Shown here: positions 41,816 through 51,238 of the stretch, in pieces
Layout: every line of letters starts with the position of its first letter
How positions within the stretch are numbered: position 1 is the first letter of the stretch
NCBI GenBank assembly: GCA_050732775.1
Contig: JBOHRN010000015.1
Span: 1-53,839 of the forward strand
Direction: 5' to 3'
Length of the DNA stretch: 53,839 bases
Source of the DNA: JBOHRN01 sp050732775
Lineage (GTDB): Bacteria; Gemmatimonadota; Gemmatimonadetes; Longimicrobiales; Longimicrobiaceae
Translations under genes and position numbers: made by a program
The notes under the pieces: generated by a model
The model's database searches: none
What the model saw: only the letters and a program-made list of their open reading frames with translations
What the model was told of the DNA's origin: nothing

Positions 41816-44800
41816 ATGATCAGACGCTCGTTGGTATTGTTCGCCTCGCTCGCGGCGCTAGCCGGAGCGAAAGAGGTTCAGGGCCAGGATCGTGAGATCC
41901 AGGGAACGGTTTCGGCGATCGAAACCGATGCGCCGCTGCCGAACGCGAATGTGGTGATCGTAGGGACGACCATTGGAACGCTGACGGGGCCGAACGGCAC
42001 CTTCACGCTGTCGGTGCCGGCGGGCGAGGTCTCGCTCCGGATCAGCCTGATCGGGTACACGACGGAGGAGCTCACCGTCCCGGCCGGCCAGAACAGCGTG
42101 AACGTCGGCCTCGGCCAGGACGTGCTGAACATCGAGGGCGTGGTCGTCACCGGACAGGCGACCACGGTCGCGCGGCGCAACCTCGCCAACGCGGTATCCA
42201 CCGTGACCGCGCAGCAGCTGAACACCGTGCCCGCCCAGACGGTGGACAAAGCGCTGCAGGGTAAAGTCGCCGGCGCCAACATCCAGACCAACTCGGGCGC
42301 CCCGGGTGGCGGCGTGCAGGTGGATCTGCGCGGCGTGTCCTCGATCAATGCGCAGTCCGAGCCGCTCTGGGTGATCGACGGGGTGGTGATCAGCAACGTG
42401 GCGATCGCTTCGGGCGCCAACGCCGTGACCCGCGCGAGTTCGGGCTCGAACGCCTCCAACCAGGACGGCCCGGTAAACCGCATCGCCGACATCAACCCGC
42501 AGGACATCGAGCGCATCGAGGTACTCAAAGGGGCTTCCGCCTCGGCGATCTACGGCTCGCAGGCCAGCAACGGAGTCATCATCGTCACCACCAGGCGCGG
42601 GCGGGCGGGTGCGCCGCGGATCAATGTCACGCAGCGGTTTGGCACCTACCGTCTATCGAACAAGATCGGATCGAGAACGTTCGGTACTCTCGACGAAGCG
42701 CTGGGTGCCTACGCGAGCTTCTCGGGTGCCGCGGCCGCGGATACCGCACGCATCGCCGCGGCGTTTGGTGACGGCACGGCCTTCGACCATGAGGAAGCAC
42801 TGGCCGGCCGCACCGACCTGTCTACCGAGACTGCGTTCAGCATGAGCGGCGGCACCGAGAACACGGCGTACTTCGTTTCCGGGTTGGTGCAGGATGACGC
42901 CGGGATCATCGACAACACCGGGTACGAGAAACAGTCTCTGCGGGTTAATCTGGACCAGCGCCTGGGCACGCGGATCAGCCTGGGTGTCAACGCGAACGTG
43001 CTGCACACACTCGCGCGGCGGGGCCTGAGCAACAACGACAACACCGGCACCAGTTACTACGTGGCGTTGGCTGGCACTCCCAGCTTCGTGGCTCTGGGCC
43101 AGCGTGCGGACGGCAGCTTCCCGGACAACCCGCTCGCGAACAGCAACCCGCTCGAGACGACCGCGCTGATGCAGAACGACGAGGACGTGTGGCGCTTCAT
43201 TGCCGGCGGTTCGGCGACCGTCGATCTGTTGGGCGAGTCGTTCACCGACCAGTCGCTGCAACTGCTGTTCACCGGCGGTGCCGACTACTTTACGCAGGAG
43301 AACGAGCTGTTCTTCCCGCCCGAGCTACAGTTCGAATCGGATGACGGCGAGCCGGGTACGTCTGTGCTCGGGGCCAGCAACAACATCAACCTGAACGGCA
43401 ACGCCAACCTGATCCACGCCTTCACGCCCGGGAGCGGTGCATTCACGGCGACCACCTCGGCGGGGGTGCAATATGTGGATCAGGACCTGAACGTGATCCG
43501 CAACGTGGGGCGCAACCTGATTGCGGGCCAGCCCAACATCGACGCGGCCACGAACCTCGTCGGGTTCGAGAACCGGCAACGCGTCCGGACGCTCGGCTTG
43601 TATATGCAGGAGGAAGTACTGCTCCTGAACGAGCGGCTGCTGCTGACCGGGAGCGTGCGGGCGGACCGGAGCAGCGCCAACGGCGACGCGGACGAGTACT
43701 TCCTGTATCCGAAGCTGGCGGGGTCGTACCGCTTCCCGGACCTCGCACGCGGGGTGGACGAGTTGAAGCTGCGGCTCGCCTACGGCGAATCGGGGAACCA
43801 GCCGCTGTTCGGGCAAAAGTTCACCCCGCTCTCGGGCACCAACAACATCGAGGGCCTGCCGGCACTGGTGGTCGGCGGAGTGGCGGGCGATGCCGACATC
43901 ACTCCCGAGCGCACCCGCGAGATCGAGGGCGGGTTCGACGCCGTCCTTTTCGGCGGCAGCGCGGAGCTGAACTTCACCCTGTACCGGCAGAACATCAGTG
44001 ACCTGCTGCTGCAGCGGACCGTGGCGCCGTCGACCGGGTTCGTCACCCAGATCTTCAACGGTGGCAAGATGCAGAACCGCGGGGTCGAGATCTCGCTCGC
44101 GGCCACACCGGCTCGGTCCCGGCAGTTCAGTTGGGTGACGCAGGCCACCTTCGCGAGCAACGAAACCGAGATCACCGAGCTGCCCGTACCGTCGTTCCGC
44201 ACCGGCGGTTTCGGCACAGTGCTGGGTGCCTTCCAGATCGAGGAGGGCGCATCCGCGACGCAGATCGTAGGCTTCAACGGCCGGGACGCGAACGGCGCAC
44301 CCATCGTGGACGTCCTGGGCGACGCGAATCCGGACTTCCGGATGGGCTTCAGCAACACCTTTACCTATGGCCCGCTGAGCCTGTACGGCCTGCTCGACTG
44401 GCAGCACGGCAGCGAAATCATCAACCTGACCAAGCTGCTCTATGACCTCGGTCAGGTCAGCCCGGATTACGCGTTGCCGGAGGGAGTCGCCGCGCCGCGA
44501 CCCGTTCCCGAATGCCACCCGGACTGCTCGGGGCTCGAGCGGATTCTCGGCTTCGGGACCTACACGCAGCAGTACATCGAGGACGGCTCGTTCCTCAAGC
44601 TGCGCGAGCTGACCCTGGCCTATGATCTGCCTGCCGGGCTCTTCGGGCCTGTCGCGGGCGGGATTACCAACGCGAGCATCGCGTTGAGCGGGCGCAACCT
44701 GCTCACCTGGGACGACTACTCGGGACTCGATCCGGAAGTGAGCAACTTCGGCAGCCAGCAGATCGCACGGAACATCGACGTCGCGCCGTTCCCGCCGAGC

Positions 44801-44836
44801 CGGAGCTTCTGGCTCTCCATCAACCTCGGGTTCTGA
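41816..44836 (+). CDS. SusC/RagA-family TonB-linked outer-membrane receptor
   Basis: A 1006-residue TonB-dependent transporter. Order: signal peptide (residues 1-23, MIRRSLVLFASLAALAGAK), carboxypeptidase-regulatory-like domain (IQGTVSAIETDAPLPNANVV), TonB-box-like NIEGVVVTGQA, plug (DKALQGKVAGANIQTN; PLWVIDGVVIS; RIEVLKGASASAIYGSQAS) and barrel ending FWLSINLGF. The ATG at 41816 has a GGAGG site 6 bases upstream. It pairs with the SusD gene 2 bases downstream. Compared with the first SusC in the window, the architecture and plug motifs are the same, but the barrels differ clearly, so the ligands probably differ. Confidence 0.93.
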   Translation: MIRRSLVLFASLAALAGAKEVQGQDREIQGTVSAIETDAPLPNANVVIVGTTIGTLTGPNGTFTLSVPAGEVSLRISLIGYTTEELTVPAGQNSVNVGLGQDVLNIEGVVVTGQATTVARRNLANAVSTVTAQQLNTVPAQTVDKALQGKVAGANIQTNSGAPGGGVQVDLRGVSSINAQSEPLWVIDGVVISNVAIASGANAVTRASSGSNASNQDGPVNRIADINPQDIERIEVLKGASASAIYGSQASNGVIIVTTRRGRAGAPRINVTQRFGTYRLSNKIGSRTFGTLDEALGAYASFSGAAAADTARIAAAFGDGTAFDHEEALAGRTDLSTETAFSMSGGTENTAYFVSGLVQDDAGIIDNTGYEKQSLRVNLDQRLGTRISLGVNANVLHTLARRGLSNNDNTGTSYYVALAGTPSFVALGQRADGSFPDNPLANSNPLETTALMQNDEDVWRFIAGGSATVDLLGESFTDQSLQLLFTGGADYFTQENELFFPPELQFESDDGEPGTSVLGASNNINLNGNANLIHAFTPGSGAFTATTSAGVQYVDQDLNVIRNVGRNLIAGQPNIDAATNLVGFENRQRVRTLGLYMQEEVLLLNERLLLTGSVRADRSSANGDADEYFLYPKLAGSYRFPDLARGVDELKLRLAYGESGNQPLFGQKFTPLSGTNNIEGLPALVVGGVAGDADITPERTREIEGGFDAVLFGGSAELNFTLYRQNISDLLLQRTVAPSTGFVTQIFNGGKMQNRGVEISLAATPARSRQFSWVTQATFASNETEITELPVPSFRTGGFGTVLGAFQIEEGASATQIVGFNGRDANGAPIVDVLGDANPDFRMGFSNTFTYGPLSLYGLLDWQHGSEIINLTKLLYDLGQVSPDYALPEGVAAPRPVPECHPDCSGLERILGFGTYTQQYIEDGSFLKLRELTLAYDLPAGLFGPVAGGITNASIALSGRNLLTWDDYSGLDPEVSNFGSQQIARNIDVAPFPPSRSFWLSINLGF

Positions 44837-44838
44837 TC

Positions 44839-46203
44839 ATGTATACATCCTTTATCCCTGGATCGAGACGGCCGGGCACCGTGCGGAGCGGAGTGCTGTC
44901 CGTTCTGCTGGCCGGCTCGCTGTTCCTGAGCGGGTGCGGCGATCTGACGGTACCGGACTTCAACAACCCCAGCCTCGAGGATCTCGAGAACAATCCCACT
45001 CCGACCGGAGTCGCGACCGCGACCACGGGGCTGCTGGTCGGCGCAAGAGCCAACCTCGTGGCTCCCAACGCTTACATCTCGCTGCTCGGAATTCTGGGCC
45101 GCGAATCGTACAACCTGGACGAAGCCGAGCCACGCTTCGTCACGGAGATGCTGGTGGGACCGATGAGCCCCAGCGGCGCGTTCGGTGGCAACCTGTGGAC
45201 GGCGCGGTATGCGAACATCCGCAATGCCAACATCATCCTGAACGCCCTGGATCAGGTTGGCGGCTTCAGCGAGGCGGAAAAGGAGGCGATCCGCGGCTTC
45301 GCGAAAACGATCCAGGCATTAGATTACCTCCTGGTCATCAACTCGCGCGACAGCAACGGCGCGGTGATCGACGTGAACCGGCCACTGAGCGAGGAGCCGG
45401 GCGCGATCGAACCGAAGGAGGCGGTGTTCGCCCACACCGCTGGCCTGCTCGACGAGGCGCAGGGCCATCTGCAGGCGGCGGGGGCATCGTTTCCGTTCGC
45501 CCTGAGCAGCGGCTTCGACGGCTTCGACACACCGGCGGCTTTCGTAGCGTTCAATCGTGCGCTCAAGGCCCGGGTCGACGTCTACACGGCGAACTACGAG
45601 GCCGCACTGCAATCGCTGGAGGGGTCATTCATCAACACCGCGACCTCCCTCGATCGGGGCGTTTACCACACCTACGGAACGGGCTCGGGGGAAACGCCAA
45701 ACAACCTGATCGCGGCTACCATCCGCGCGCACCCGTCGCTCGAGACGAACGCCCAGGATCAGCCCGGCGGGCAGCCGGACCAGCGGCTCCAGGACAAGGT
45801 TGCGGAAGTCGAGCTGCGTACACAGCTCGGGGTCGGCTCCGACCTCGGCTTCACCGTCTATCCGAGCAACACCGCTCCGGTACCGGTCGTCAGCAACGAG
45901 GAGCTGATCCTGCTCCGGGCCGAAGCGCGGTGGTTCACGGACGACGCGGCCGGCGCGCTGCAGGACCTCAACCTGATCCGGCAGCAGGCGGGCGGGTTGG
46001 CGCCCATCGGCACGCCCGGCAGCGATGACGCGTTCATCACCGCGTTGCTATACGAGCGTACCTATTCCCTGCTGTTCGAGGGGCATCGCTGGCTCGATTA
46101 CCGGCGCTTCGGCCGCCTGGGCTCGCTGCCGTTGGACCAGCCCACCCACACCGTACAGACAGCGTTTCCGATCCCGGAGGCCGAGCAGCTCGCGCGGCAG
46201 TAA
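44839..46203 (+). CDS. SusD/RagB-family nutrient-binding lipoprotein
   Basis: A 454-residue lipoprotein partner of the SusC receptor directly upstream (2-base gap). The signal ends at LFLSGCGDL with the lipidated Cys near residue 33, after a basic start of about 17 residues. SusD hallmarks include the mature TVPDFNNPS, ARYANIRNANIILNAL, the TPR-like helices and the terminal ELILLRAEARWFTDDAAGAL and LLYERTYSLLFEGHRWLDYRRFGR. It should bind the ligand at the cell surface. An intrinsic terminator follows 29 bases after the stop. Confidence 0.93.
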   Translation: MYTSFIPGSRRPGTVRSGVLSVLLAGSLFLSGCGDLTVPDFNNPSLEDLENNPTPTGVATATTGLLVGARANLVAPNAYISLLGILGRESYNLDEAEPRFVTEMLVGPMSPSGAFGGNLWTARYANIRNANIILNALDQVGGFSEAEKEAIRGFAKTIQALDYLLVINSRDSNGAVIDVNRPLSEEPGAIEPKEAVFAHTAGLLDEAQGHLQAAGASFPFALSSGFDGFDTPAAFVAFNRALKARVDVYTANYEAALQSLEGSFINTATSLDRGVYHTYGTGSGETPNNLIAATIRAHPSLETNAQDQPGGQPDQRLQDKVAEVELRTQLGVGSDLGFTVYPSNTAPVPVVSNEELILLRAEARWFTDDAAGALQDLNLIRQQAGGLAPIGTPGSDDAFITALLYERTYSLLFEGHRWLDYRRFGRLGSLPLDQPTHTVQTAFPIPEAEQLARQ

Positions 46204-46231
46204 GCCGCGGATCGGCCGGACCTCAGCACCA

Positions 46232-46271
46232 GGCGCCGCTCGGGCTTTCCGGGCGGCGCCCAGGCGTTTTT
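46232..46271 (+). terminator. Rho-independent terminator after the second SusC/SusD pair
   Basis: GGCGCCGCTCGG and CCGGGCGGCGCC form a near-perfect 12-bp stem around a five-base loop. CAGGCG and a run of five T follow. It lies 29 bases after the SusD stop, as expected for the end of that operon. Confidence 0.75.
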
Positions 46272-46301
46272 GCGGCCAACCTGTCGGCTGCGGCTCGCTG
46301 G

Positions 46302-47687
46302 TCAGCTGTTTTCGTCTGATGGAGCGCGGGGGAGTGGTGTGGTGCGGTCGGATTCCATCGGCTCGCCCCGGGCACGGCGCGCGTTCCAGAGGTAGAACGC
46401 CGGCGTACCTAGCAACACCACGCTGATGCCGAGCATCGCGCGCCCCGGTTGGGCGAACAGGGTGTTGATGACGATGGCGGCGGCCGCGAGTACGAAGAGG
46501 AGCGGGGTCCACGGATAGCCGGGTACCCGGAAGGGTTTCAAGGCCTCCGGTCGGCGGCGGCGGTAAACGAAGATGCTCATCGCCCCGAGCGCGTAGAAGA
46601 TCCAGCCGACGAAAACCACGTAGGTGAGGAGCTGCTCGAAGGTTCCTGTGACGGCCAGTAGCATGGCCCAGGCGGAGCCGGCTAGAATGGCGAACGCGGG
46701 CGTCCCGAAGCGGGGATGGACCTCCGCCAGCCGACGGAAGAAGATACCGTCCCTGGCCATCGCGAAGTAGACCCGGGGGGCGGTGAGCGTGACACCATTG
46801 GCCGCGCTGAACATCGAGATCAGGATCGCGACGGCGATGAACTTGCCCGCGGTGGGTCCCATCAGCGCACTCACCGCGTCGGCCGCGATGCTGTCGGACT
46901 GCGAGGCGGCGGTGGGGCCGAGCGCGGCGATATACGCGATGTTGGCGAGCAGGTAGATGCCGATCAGCGCGGCGGTGCCGATAACGATGCCGCGCGGGAA
47001 GGTTCTCTGAGGATCGATGGTTTCGCCCGCCGAGAAGGTAACGTACTGCCAGCCCTCGTAAGCCCAGAGAACGCCAATCATCGCCAAACCGACGCCGGAG
47101 AGTAGCGGAAGCGACAGGGTTTCCGGCCACGGGCCTGCGCTGTCCGGAGCGAAATCCCTCCCCATCGCGAGCAGCGCCGCGCTCATGAGCACGATCGCGC
47201 CGACCTTGAAGATGGTGGTCCAGTTCTGGACTGTAGCCCCTTCGCGCGTGCCGCGGACGTTGATGGCGGCGACCGCCGCGATCATCAGGACCGCCATGAC
47301 CCGGGCCGCCCCGCTTCCGAGCGGCACTAGCTGATTCAGGTACGCCGTGAACGCCACCGCCAAGGTGGCGACGGATCCGCTGCTGATCACGAAGAAGAGG
47401 GTCCACCCGTACAGGAAAGCGGGCAGCGGGCCAAAGGCGTCGCGCACGTATACGTAGATGCCACCGGCCTCCGGGTCTGCCGCGCCCAGTTCGCCGTAGG
47501 TGAGCGCGCCGAGCAGTGACAGTATACCCGCGACCAGCCAGACCAAGAGCGCCACTCCGACGTCTCCGCCGCTCTGGCGCAGCACCGCGCCCGGGACGAT
47601 GAAGATCCCCGAGCCGATCACCGTGCCGACCACGATCAGGGTCAGGTCACGAAGGCCGAGCGTGCGCTCAAGAGCCGTGCGTGTCAT
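46302..47687 (-). CDS. APC family amino-acid permease
   Basis: A 461-residue transporter with about 12 transmembrane helices. The first helix region GTVIGSGIFIVPGAVLRQSGG holds the GSGIF motif typical of the amino-acid/polyamine/organocation superfamily; the LAT/SteT-like branch (GELGAADPEAGGIYVYVRDAFG) is the best match. It should import or exchange an amino acid. It is the last gene of the minus-strand operon with the acyltransferase, racemase, serine hydrolase and M20 deacylase, so D-amino acids are a reasonable substrate guess. The ATG at 47687 was chosen, 40 bases after the M20 stop; the longer frame to 47810 overlaps that gene. Confidence 0.88.
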   Translation of the reverse strand: MTRTALERTLGLRDLTLIVVGTVIGSGIFIVPGAVLRQSGGDVGVALLVWLVAGILSLLGALTYGELGAADPEAGGIYVYVRDAFGPLPAFLYGWTLFFVISSGSVATLAVAFTAYLNQLVPLGSGAARVMAVLMIAAVAAINVRGTREGATVQNWTTIFKVGAIVLMSAALLAMGRDFAPDSAGPWPETLSLPLLSGVGLAMIGVLWAYEGWQYVTFSAGETIDPQRTFPRGIVIGTAALIGIYLLANIAYIAALGPTAASQSDSIAADAVSALMGPTAGKFIAVAILISMFSAANGVTLTAPRVYFAMARDGIFFRRLAEVHPRFGTPAFAILAGSAWAMLLAVTGTFEQLLTYVVFVGWIFYALGAMSIFVYRRRRPEALKPFRVPGYPWTPLLFVLAAAAIVINTLFAQPGRAMLGISVVLLGTPAFYLWNARRARGEPMESDRTTPLPRAPSDENS

Positions 47688-47727
47688 GGGAGTGCGGGTG
47701 CGTGGCTGCGTGGGCGCGGCTCCGTGC

Positions 47728-48930
47728 TCAGCCGCGGAGCGCGCGCGAGGCGGTGCGAGCGGTTTCGGCCAGCACCGCCGCCCCCACGAAGATGCTCCCC
47801 TCCGCCGCATGGAAGCGTGGGGTATGGGCCGGAGTATTGTCGCCTCCCTCCTCCCGCCCCCCGACTCGCAGAAAACAGCCGGGGATGCGCTCGAGGTAGT
47901 GGGCGAAGTCCTCGCCGGCCATGTTCAGGAAGCCGAGCGGCACCGCCGCTTCCTCCCCCAGTAACGAGGTTACGGCGGTCCGCCCCCACCCCGCGGGCTC
48001 GGCGGGGTTGACGAGAGGCGGCGGCCCGAGTTCCAGCTCTATCCGGCAGCTCAGCCGGTGGGCCGTCGCGGTCGATTGTACGATTCGCTTGACCTCATCA
48101 TGAAGCAGCTGGCGCGTCTCCGCATCCATCGAGCGCAGGGTTCCGGTCAGCGTCGCCCGCTCCGGAATGACGTTTGCGGCGCTCCCGGCGCGAACGGTAG
48201 CGACGCTGACCACCCCCGGGACCGCGGGGTTGAGCCGGCGGGAGACCACGGTCTGCAAGGCGGAGATGACCGCCGCCGCGCCGACGATCGGGTCGGCGGC
48301 CTCGTGCGGCCGGCCCCCGTGCGCTCCACTACCGGCCAGTTCGATCTCGAAGATGTCGGCGGCGGCGGCCAGCGGTCCCGCCTCCGCCACCACCCGCCCC
48401 ACCGCGAAACGCCGGTCCACGTGCGCGCCGAAGATGGCGGCCACGCCGTCCAGTGCCCCGGCTTCTATCATCGTGAGCGCACCCCGCCCGCTTTCCTCGC
48501 CTGGCTGTAGTATGATCAGCACGTCTCCCTCCGCGGGCTGTTCCGCAAGGAGGCACGCCGCCCCGACCGCCCAGGTGGCGTGCACGTCGTGCCCACAAGC
48601 GTGCATTACGCCGGGTACTTTGGAGGCGAAGTCGAGCCCGGTCTCCTCCTGGATCGGCAGCGCGTCGGTGTCGCCCCGGATCGCCACGACCGGGGCGGCG
48701 GGGTCCTGTCCCTGCATGCGCGCCACCACTCCGGTCCCCGCCACCCGCTCGAGCCGCACCGGGTTCAATCTAGCTAGCTCTGCCTCCAACCGGTTTGCGG
48801 TGCGGTGCTCCTCGAACGCGAGTTCGGGGTGCCGGTGGAGGTCGCGGCGCAGCTCCACCAGGCGGCTCCGCAGGTCCCGCGGGAACAGCGCCTCGAGCCG
48901 TGCCGGCACTCGCGCCTCCGTCTCCGCCAC
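47728..48930 (-). CDS. M20 family amidohydrolase (N-acyl-amino-acid deacylase type)
   Basis: A 400-residue metallohydrolase of the M20D/aminoacylase group. The metal site is visible: HACGHDVH (residues 110-117), PGEESGRG with the catalytic Glu145 and Glu146, H170 in GAHVDRRF and the terminal NMAGEDFAHYL. It has no signal peptide, so it acts in the cytoplasm. In the D- to L-amino-acid pathway known from Geobacillus, an M20 enzyme removes succinate from N-succinyl-L-amino acids, and its racemase partner is encoded in the same operon here. It starts at a GTG (48930), 2 bases after the beta-lactamase-like gene. Hippurate or indole-acetyl-amino-acid hydrolysis are alternatives. Confidence 0.9.
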   Translation of the reverse strand: MAETEARVPARLEALFPRDLRSRLVELRRDLHRHPELAFEEHRTANRLEAELARLNPVRLERVAGTGVVARMQGQDPAAPVVAIRGDTDALPIQEETGLDFASKVPGVMHACGHDVHATWAVGAACLLAEQPAEGDVLIILQPGEESGRGALTMIEAGALDGVAAIFGAHVDRRFAVGRVVAEAGPLAAAADIFEIELAGSGAHGGRPHEAADPIVGAAAVISALQTVVSRRLNPAVPGVVSVATVRAGSAANVIPERATLTGTLRSMDAETRQLLHDEVKRIVQSTATAHRLSCRIELELGPPPLVNPAEPAGWGRTAVTSLLGEEAAVPLGFLNMAGEDFAHYLERIPGCFLRVGGREEGGDNTPAHTPRFHAAEGSIFVGAAVLAETARTASRALRG

Positions 48931-48932
48931 CC

Positions 48933-50024
48933 TTACCGTGGCGATGGAAGGGACGCGGCCCGCGCGGGAACGGCGGTGAACAAAAAGAAATCGTAGACCG
49001 CCCGCGAAATCTGCGCGATTGCGCGCTCCCGCGTCTCGACACTTCGCTCCGACTTCTTGACGAAGACGGCGATTGCCACGTGGCCCGCGCCGTCCGGGAG
49101 TTGTATGATGCCGACATCGTTCGTCGTTCCGCCGATTGTCCCGGTCTTGTGGGCAACATCGGTCCCGGGGGGGAGCATGCCCTTGATCCGTTCGGTTCCC
49201 GTGGTGCTCCGCTCCATGATATCGAGCAGCAGCTCCGAACTGCCGGGACTCAAGACTTCCTCGCTCCAGATTCTCGCCAGCAGCGCGACCATCGCCTCGG
49301 GGGTGGATGTGTCGCGCGGGTTCGCATCGAACACGGCCGCCGAAGCACTCCGGTCAACCTCCGCAACCGCCTCCGCCAGCTCCCTGAACTCGGCTGGTGA
49401 GACGTCATCACTCGGGAGGTCCTCGATCCCGATCCAATCGCTGATCAACCGAACCGTCGGCCGGTCCACCCGAACTCCGCCGAGACCCATACTCCGCATC
49501 CTGCCAGTCACGGCTGCTGGTCCGCCGGCTGTCTTCAACACCAAGTCAGTGGCGCTGTTGTCACTGATGAGGAGCATCAGTTCGAGCAGGTTTCGCAACG
49601 AGAGAACAACACCAGGGTCATCGAACAGCTCCGTCAACGTGCCGCTCCCGGGGTGGAGGTCGCCCGGTTGGAGCGCGATCATGCTGTCGAGCCGGAGTTC
49701 GCCGCGATCAACGCGCGTCAACAGCTGCACGGCGATCGGCACCTTGTAGCTACTCGCCATCGGGAACCGCTCTCCACGGTTCAGGTAAGCCTCGCGACCA
49801 GACTCCAGATGGATCACTCCCACACCTACCTCGCCCCCCGCGATCTCGGCCAGCCGCTCGATCTCGGCACGCAACCGCGCGAGGCCGGGATCCGTTGCGG
49901 CGGCTACCGCGGCTTGCGCCGCGGCTGTCGACGATTGGACCGCTGCCACGGGTAGAGCGAACGCCCCGGCCAAGCCAACGACCGCGATGGCGAGGGTCCG
50001 ATTACGCAGCTTTCGATTATGCAT
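48933..50024 (-). CDS. Class A beta-lactamase-fold serine hydrolase
   Basis: A 363-residue exported enzyme of the penicillin-recognising fold. The signal peptide covers about residues 1-38. Active-site motifs are SSYK (nucleophile Ser91, Lys94), SDN (154-156) and HKTG (292-295). The omega-loop position where class A enzymes have Arg-x-Glu reads RPTVR (188-192), so the deacylating Glu166 seems absent, and the following segment through DLPSDDVS is longer than usual. Without that Glu it may not be an efficient beta-lactamase; a D-amino-acid peptidase or esterase role is possible. The gene lies between the racemase and the M20 gene. The ATG at 50024 gives the proper signal peptide. Confidence 0.85.
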   Translation of the reverse strand: MHNRKLRNRTLAIAVVGLAGAFALPVAAVQSSTAAAQAAVAAATDPGLARLRAEIERLAEIAGGEVGVGVIHLESGREAYLNRGERFPMASSYKVPIAVQLLTRVDRGELRLDSMIALQPGDLHPGSGTLTELFDDPGVVLSLRNLLELMLLISDNSATDLVLKTAGGPAAVTGRMRSMGLGGVRVDRPTVRLISDWIGIEDLPSDDVSPAEFRELAEAVAEVDRSASAAVFDANPRDTSTPEAMVALLARIWSEEVLSPGSSELLLDIMERSTTGTERIKGMLPPGTDVAHKTGTIGGTTNDVGIIQLPDGAGHVAIAVFVKKSERSVETRERAIAQISRAVYDFFLFTAVPARAASLPSPR

Positions 50025-50089
50025 GTGAAGTCTCTTCCGCCATGGGTTACGATCCGCCGCCCCGTTCACGATGCCACTCCTGCGCTGGA

Positions 50090-51238
50090 CTAGTGAACCG
50101 ACACCCTGGCTCGGCTCCCGAGAGTTTCACTCCTCGCGGTCAGGTCGTCGACGCGGTCGAGATCCACCGCGACGCCGATCCCCGGCTCCGTGAGGGGGAC
50201 CCGCACCATCCCCTCGCTGTCCATGGTCCACTCGGGGGTCACGATGTCTCGCTCCCAGTAGCGCGCGCTGGGGGAGAGGTCTCCCGGCAGCGTGAAGCCG
50301 GGGAGTGACGCCAGGGCGATGTTGTGCGCGCGGCCGATGCCGCTCTCGAGCATGCCGCCGCACCAGAGGGGGATTTCATTGGCGACAGCTAGGTCGTGGA
50401 TCGCGCGCGAGGCGAGTAAGCCACCCACCCGGCCGGGTTTGAGGTTGATGATACGGCCGCTGCCGAGGGTAATCATGTCCCGCGCGCGATCGAGCCCGGT
50501 GATCGACTCGTCCAGGCAGATGGGCGTCTTCAGCCGTCGTTGCAGGGCCGCGTGGCGAACCAGGTCGTCGGGGGCCAGCGGCTGCTCGATCATCATCAGC
50601 TCCAGCCCGTCCAGCCGGGCTAGCTGATCGGCGTCGTCCGGCGTGTAGCAGGAGTTGGCATCGGCCATTAGCTGTGCGCCGGGACCCAACGCCTCGCGCA
50701 CCGCGCGCACGTACTCCACGTCCGCGCCCGGCTTGATCTTGATCTTTACCTTGCGGTAGCCCTCATCCAGCGCGGTCCGCGCCTTCTCGACCAGCGCCTC
50801 GGGGCTCGGTTGGATTCCCAACGAGATCCCAGTGGCCACCCGCTCCCGGCTTCCGCCCAAGAACTTGGCTAGGGGTTGGTCCGCCAGCCGGGCCGCCAGA
50901 TCCCAGCATGCCATCTCCACAGCCGCCTTGGCCATGAGATGGCCGCGGACGCCAGCCGCGAGCGCGTCGTGAACATCCTCGGGCCCGTCGAAACTACGGC
51001 CGAGGACGCGCGGCGCCAGCCACTCCCGGATCGCGAACCAGGCCGTATCGATCGTCTCCGGGCTGTAGTTGGGCTGCTCCATGGCGACGCACTCCGACCA
51101 TCCCGCGACTCCGTCGGCGTGGTGCAACTCCAGCAGGCAGATGCGGCGCTCGGAGACGGTCCCCGATGAAATCTGGAACGGCTCCCGCAGCGGGAGCCGG
51201 AGCTCCCGCATCACCAGGCTCTCGATGCGCGGCATCAT
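50090..51238 (-). CDS. N-succinylamino-acid racemase / o-succinylbenzoate synthase-like enzyme
   Basis: A 382-residue enolase-superfamily enzyme of the NSAR/OSBS subgroup. The catalytic pieces are complete: KVKIKIKPG (acid/base Lys in a KxK motif, K165/K167), metal ligands D193 (ADANS), E218 (MIEQP) and D243 (CLDES), and K267 in NLKPGRVGG on the opposite face. Such enzymes racemise N-acyl amino acids or make o-succinylbenzoate for menaquinone. No menaquinone gene is near, and a GNAT gene and an M20 gene flank it, which favours the racemase role. The ATG at 51238 overlaps the GNAT stop (ATGA) and has GGAGG directly before it; the ATG at 51235 is an alternative. Confidence 0.9.
   Translation of the reverse strand: MMPRIESLVMRELRLPLREPFQISSGTVSERRICLLELHHADGVAGWSECVAMEQPNYSPETIDTAWFAIREWLAPRVLGRSFDGPEDVHDALAAGVRGHLMAKAAVEMACWDLAARLADQPLAKFLGGSRERVATGISLGIQPSPEALVEKARTALDEGYRKVKIKIKPGADVEYVRAVREALGPGAQLMADANSCYTPDDADQLARLDGLELMMIEQPLAPDDLVRHAALQRRLKTPICLDESITGLDRARDMITLGSGRIINLKPGRVGGLLASRAIHDLAVANEIPLWCGGMLESGIGRAHNIALASLPGFTLPGDLSPSARYWERDIVTPEWTMDSEGMVRVPLTEPGIGVAVDLDRVDDLTARSETLGSRARVSVH

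Noticed and set aside
48933..50024. Antibiotic-resistance beta-lactamase call
   Set aside because: The Glu of the omega loop appears missing, and the gene sits within an amino-acid operon, so a resistance label would overstate the evidence.
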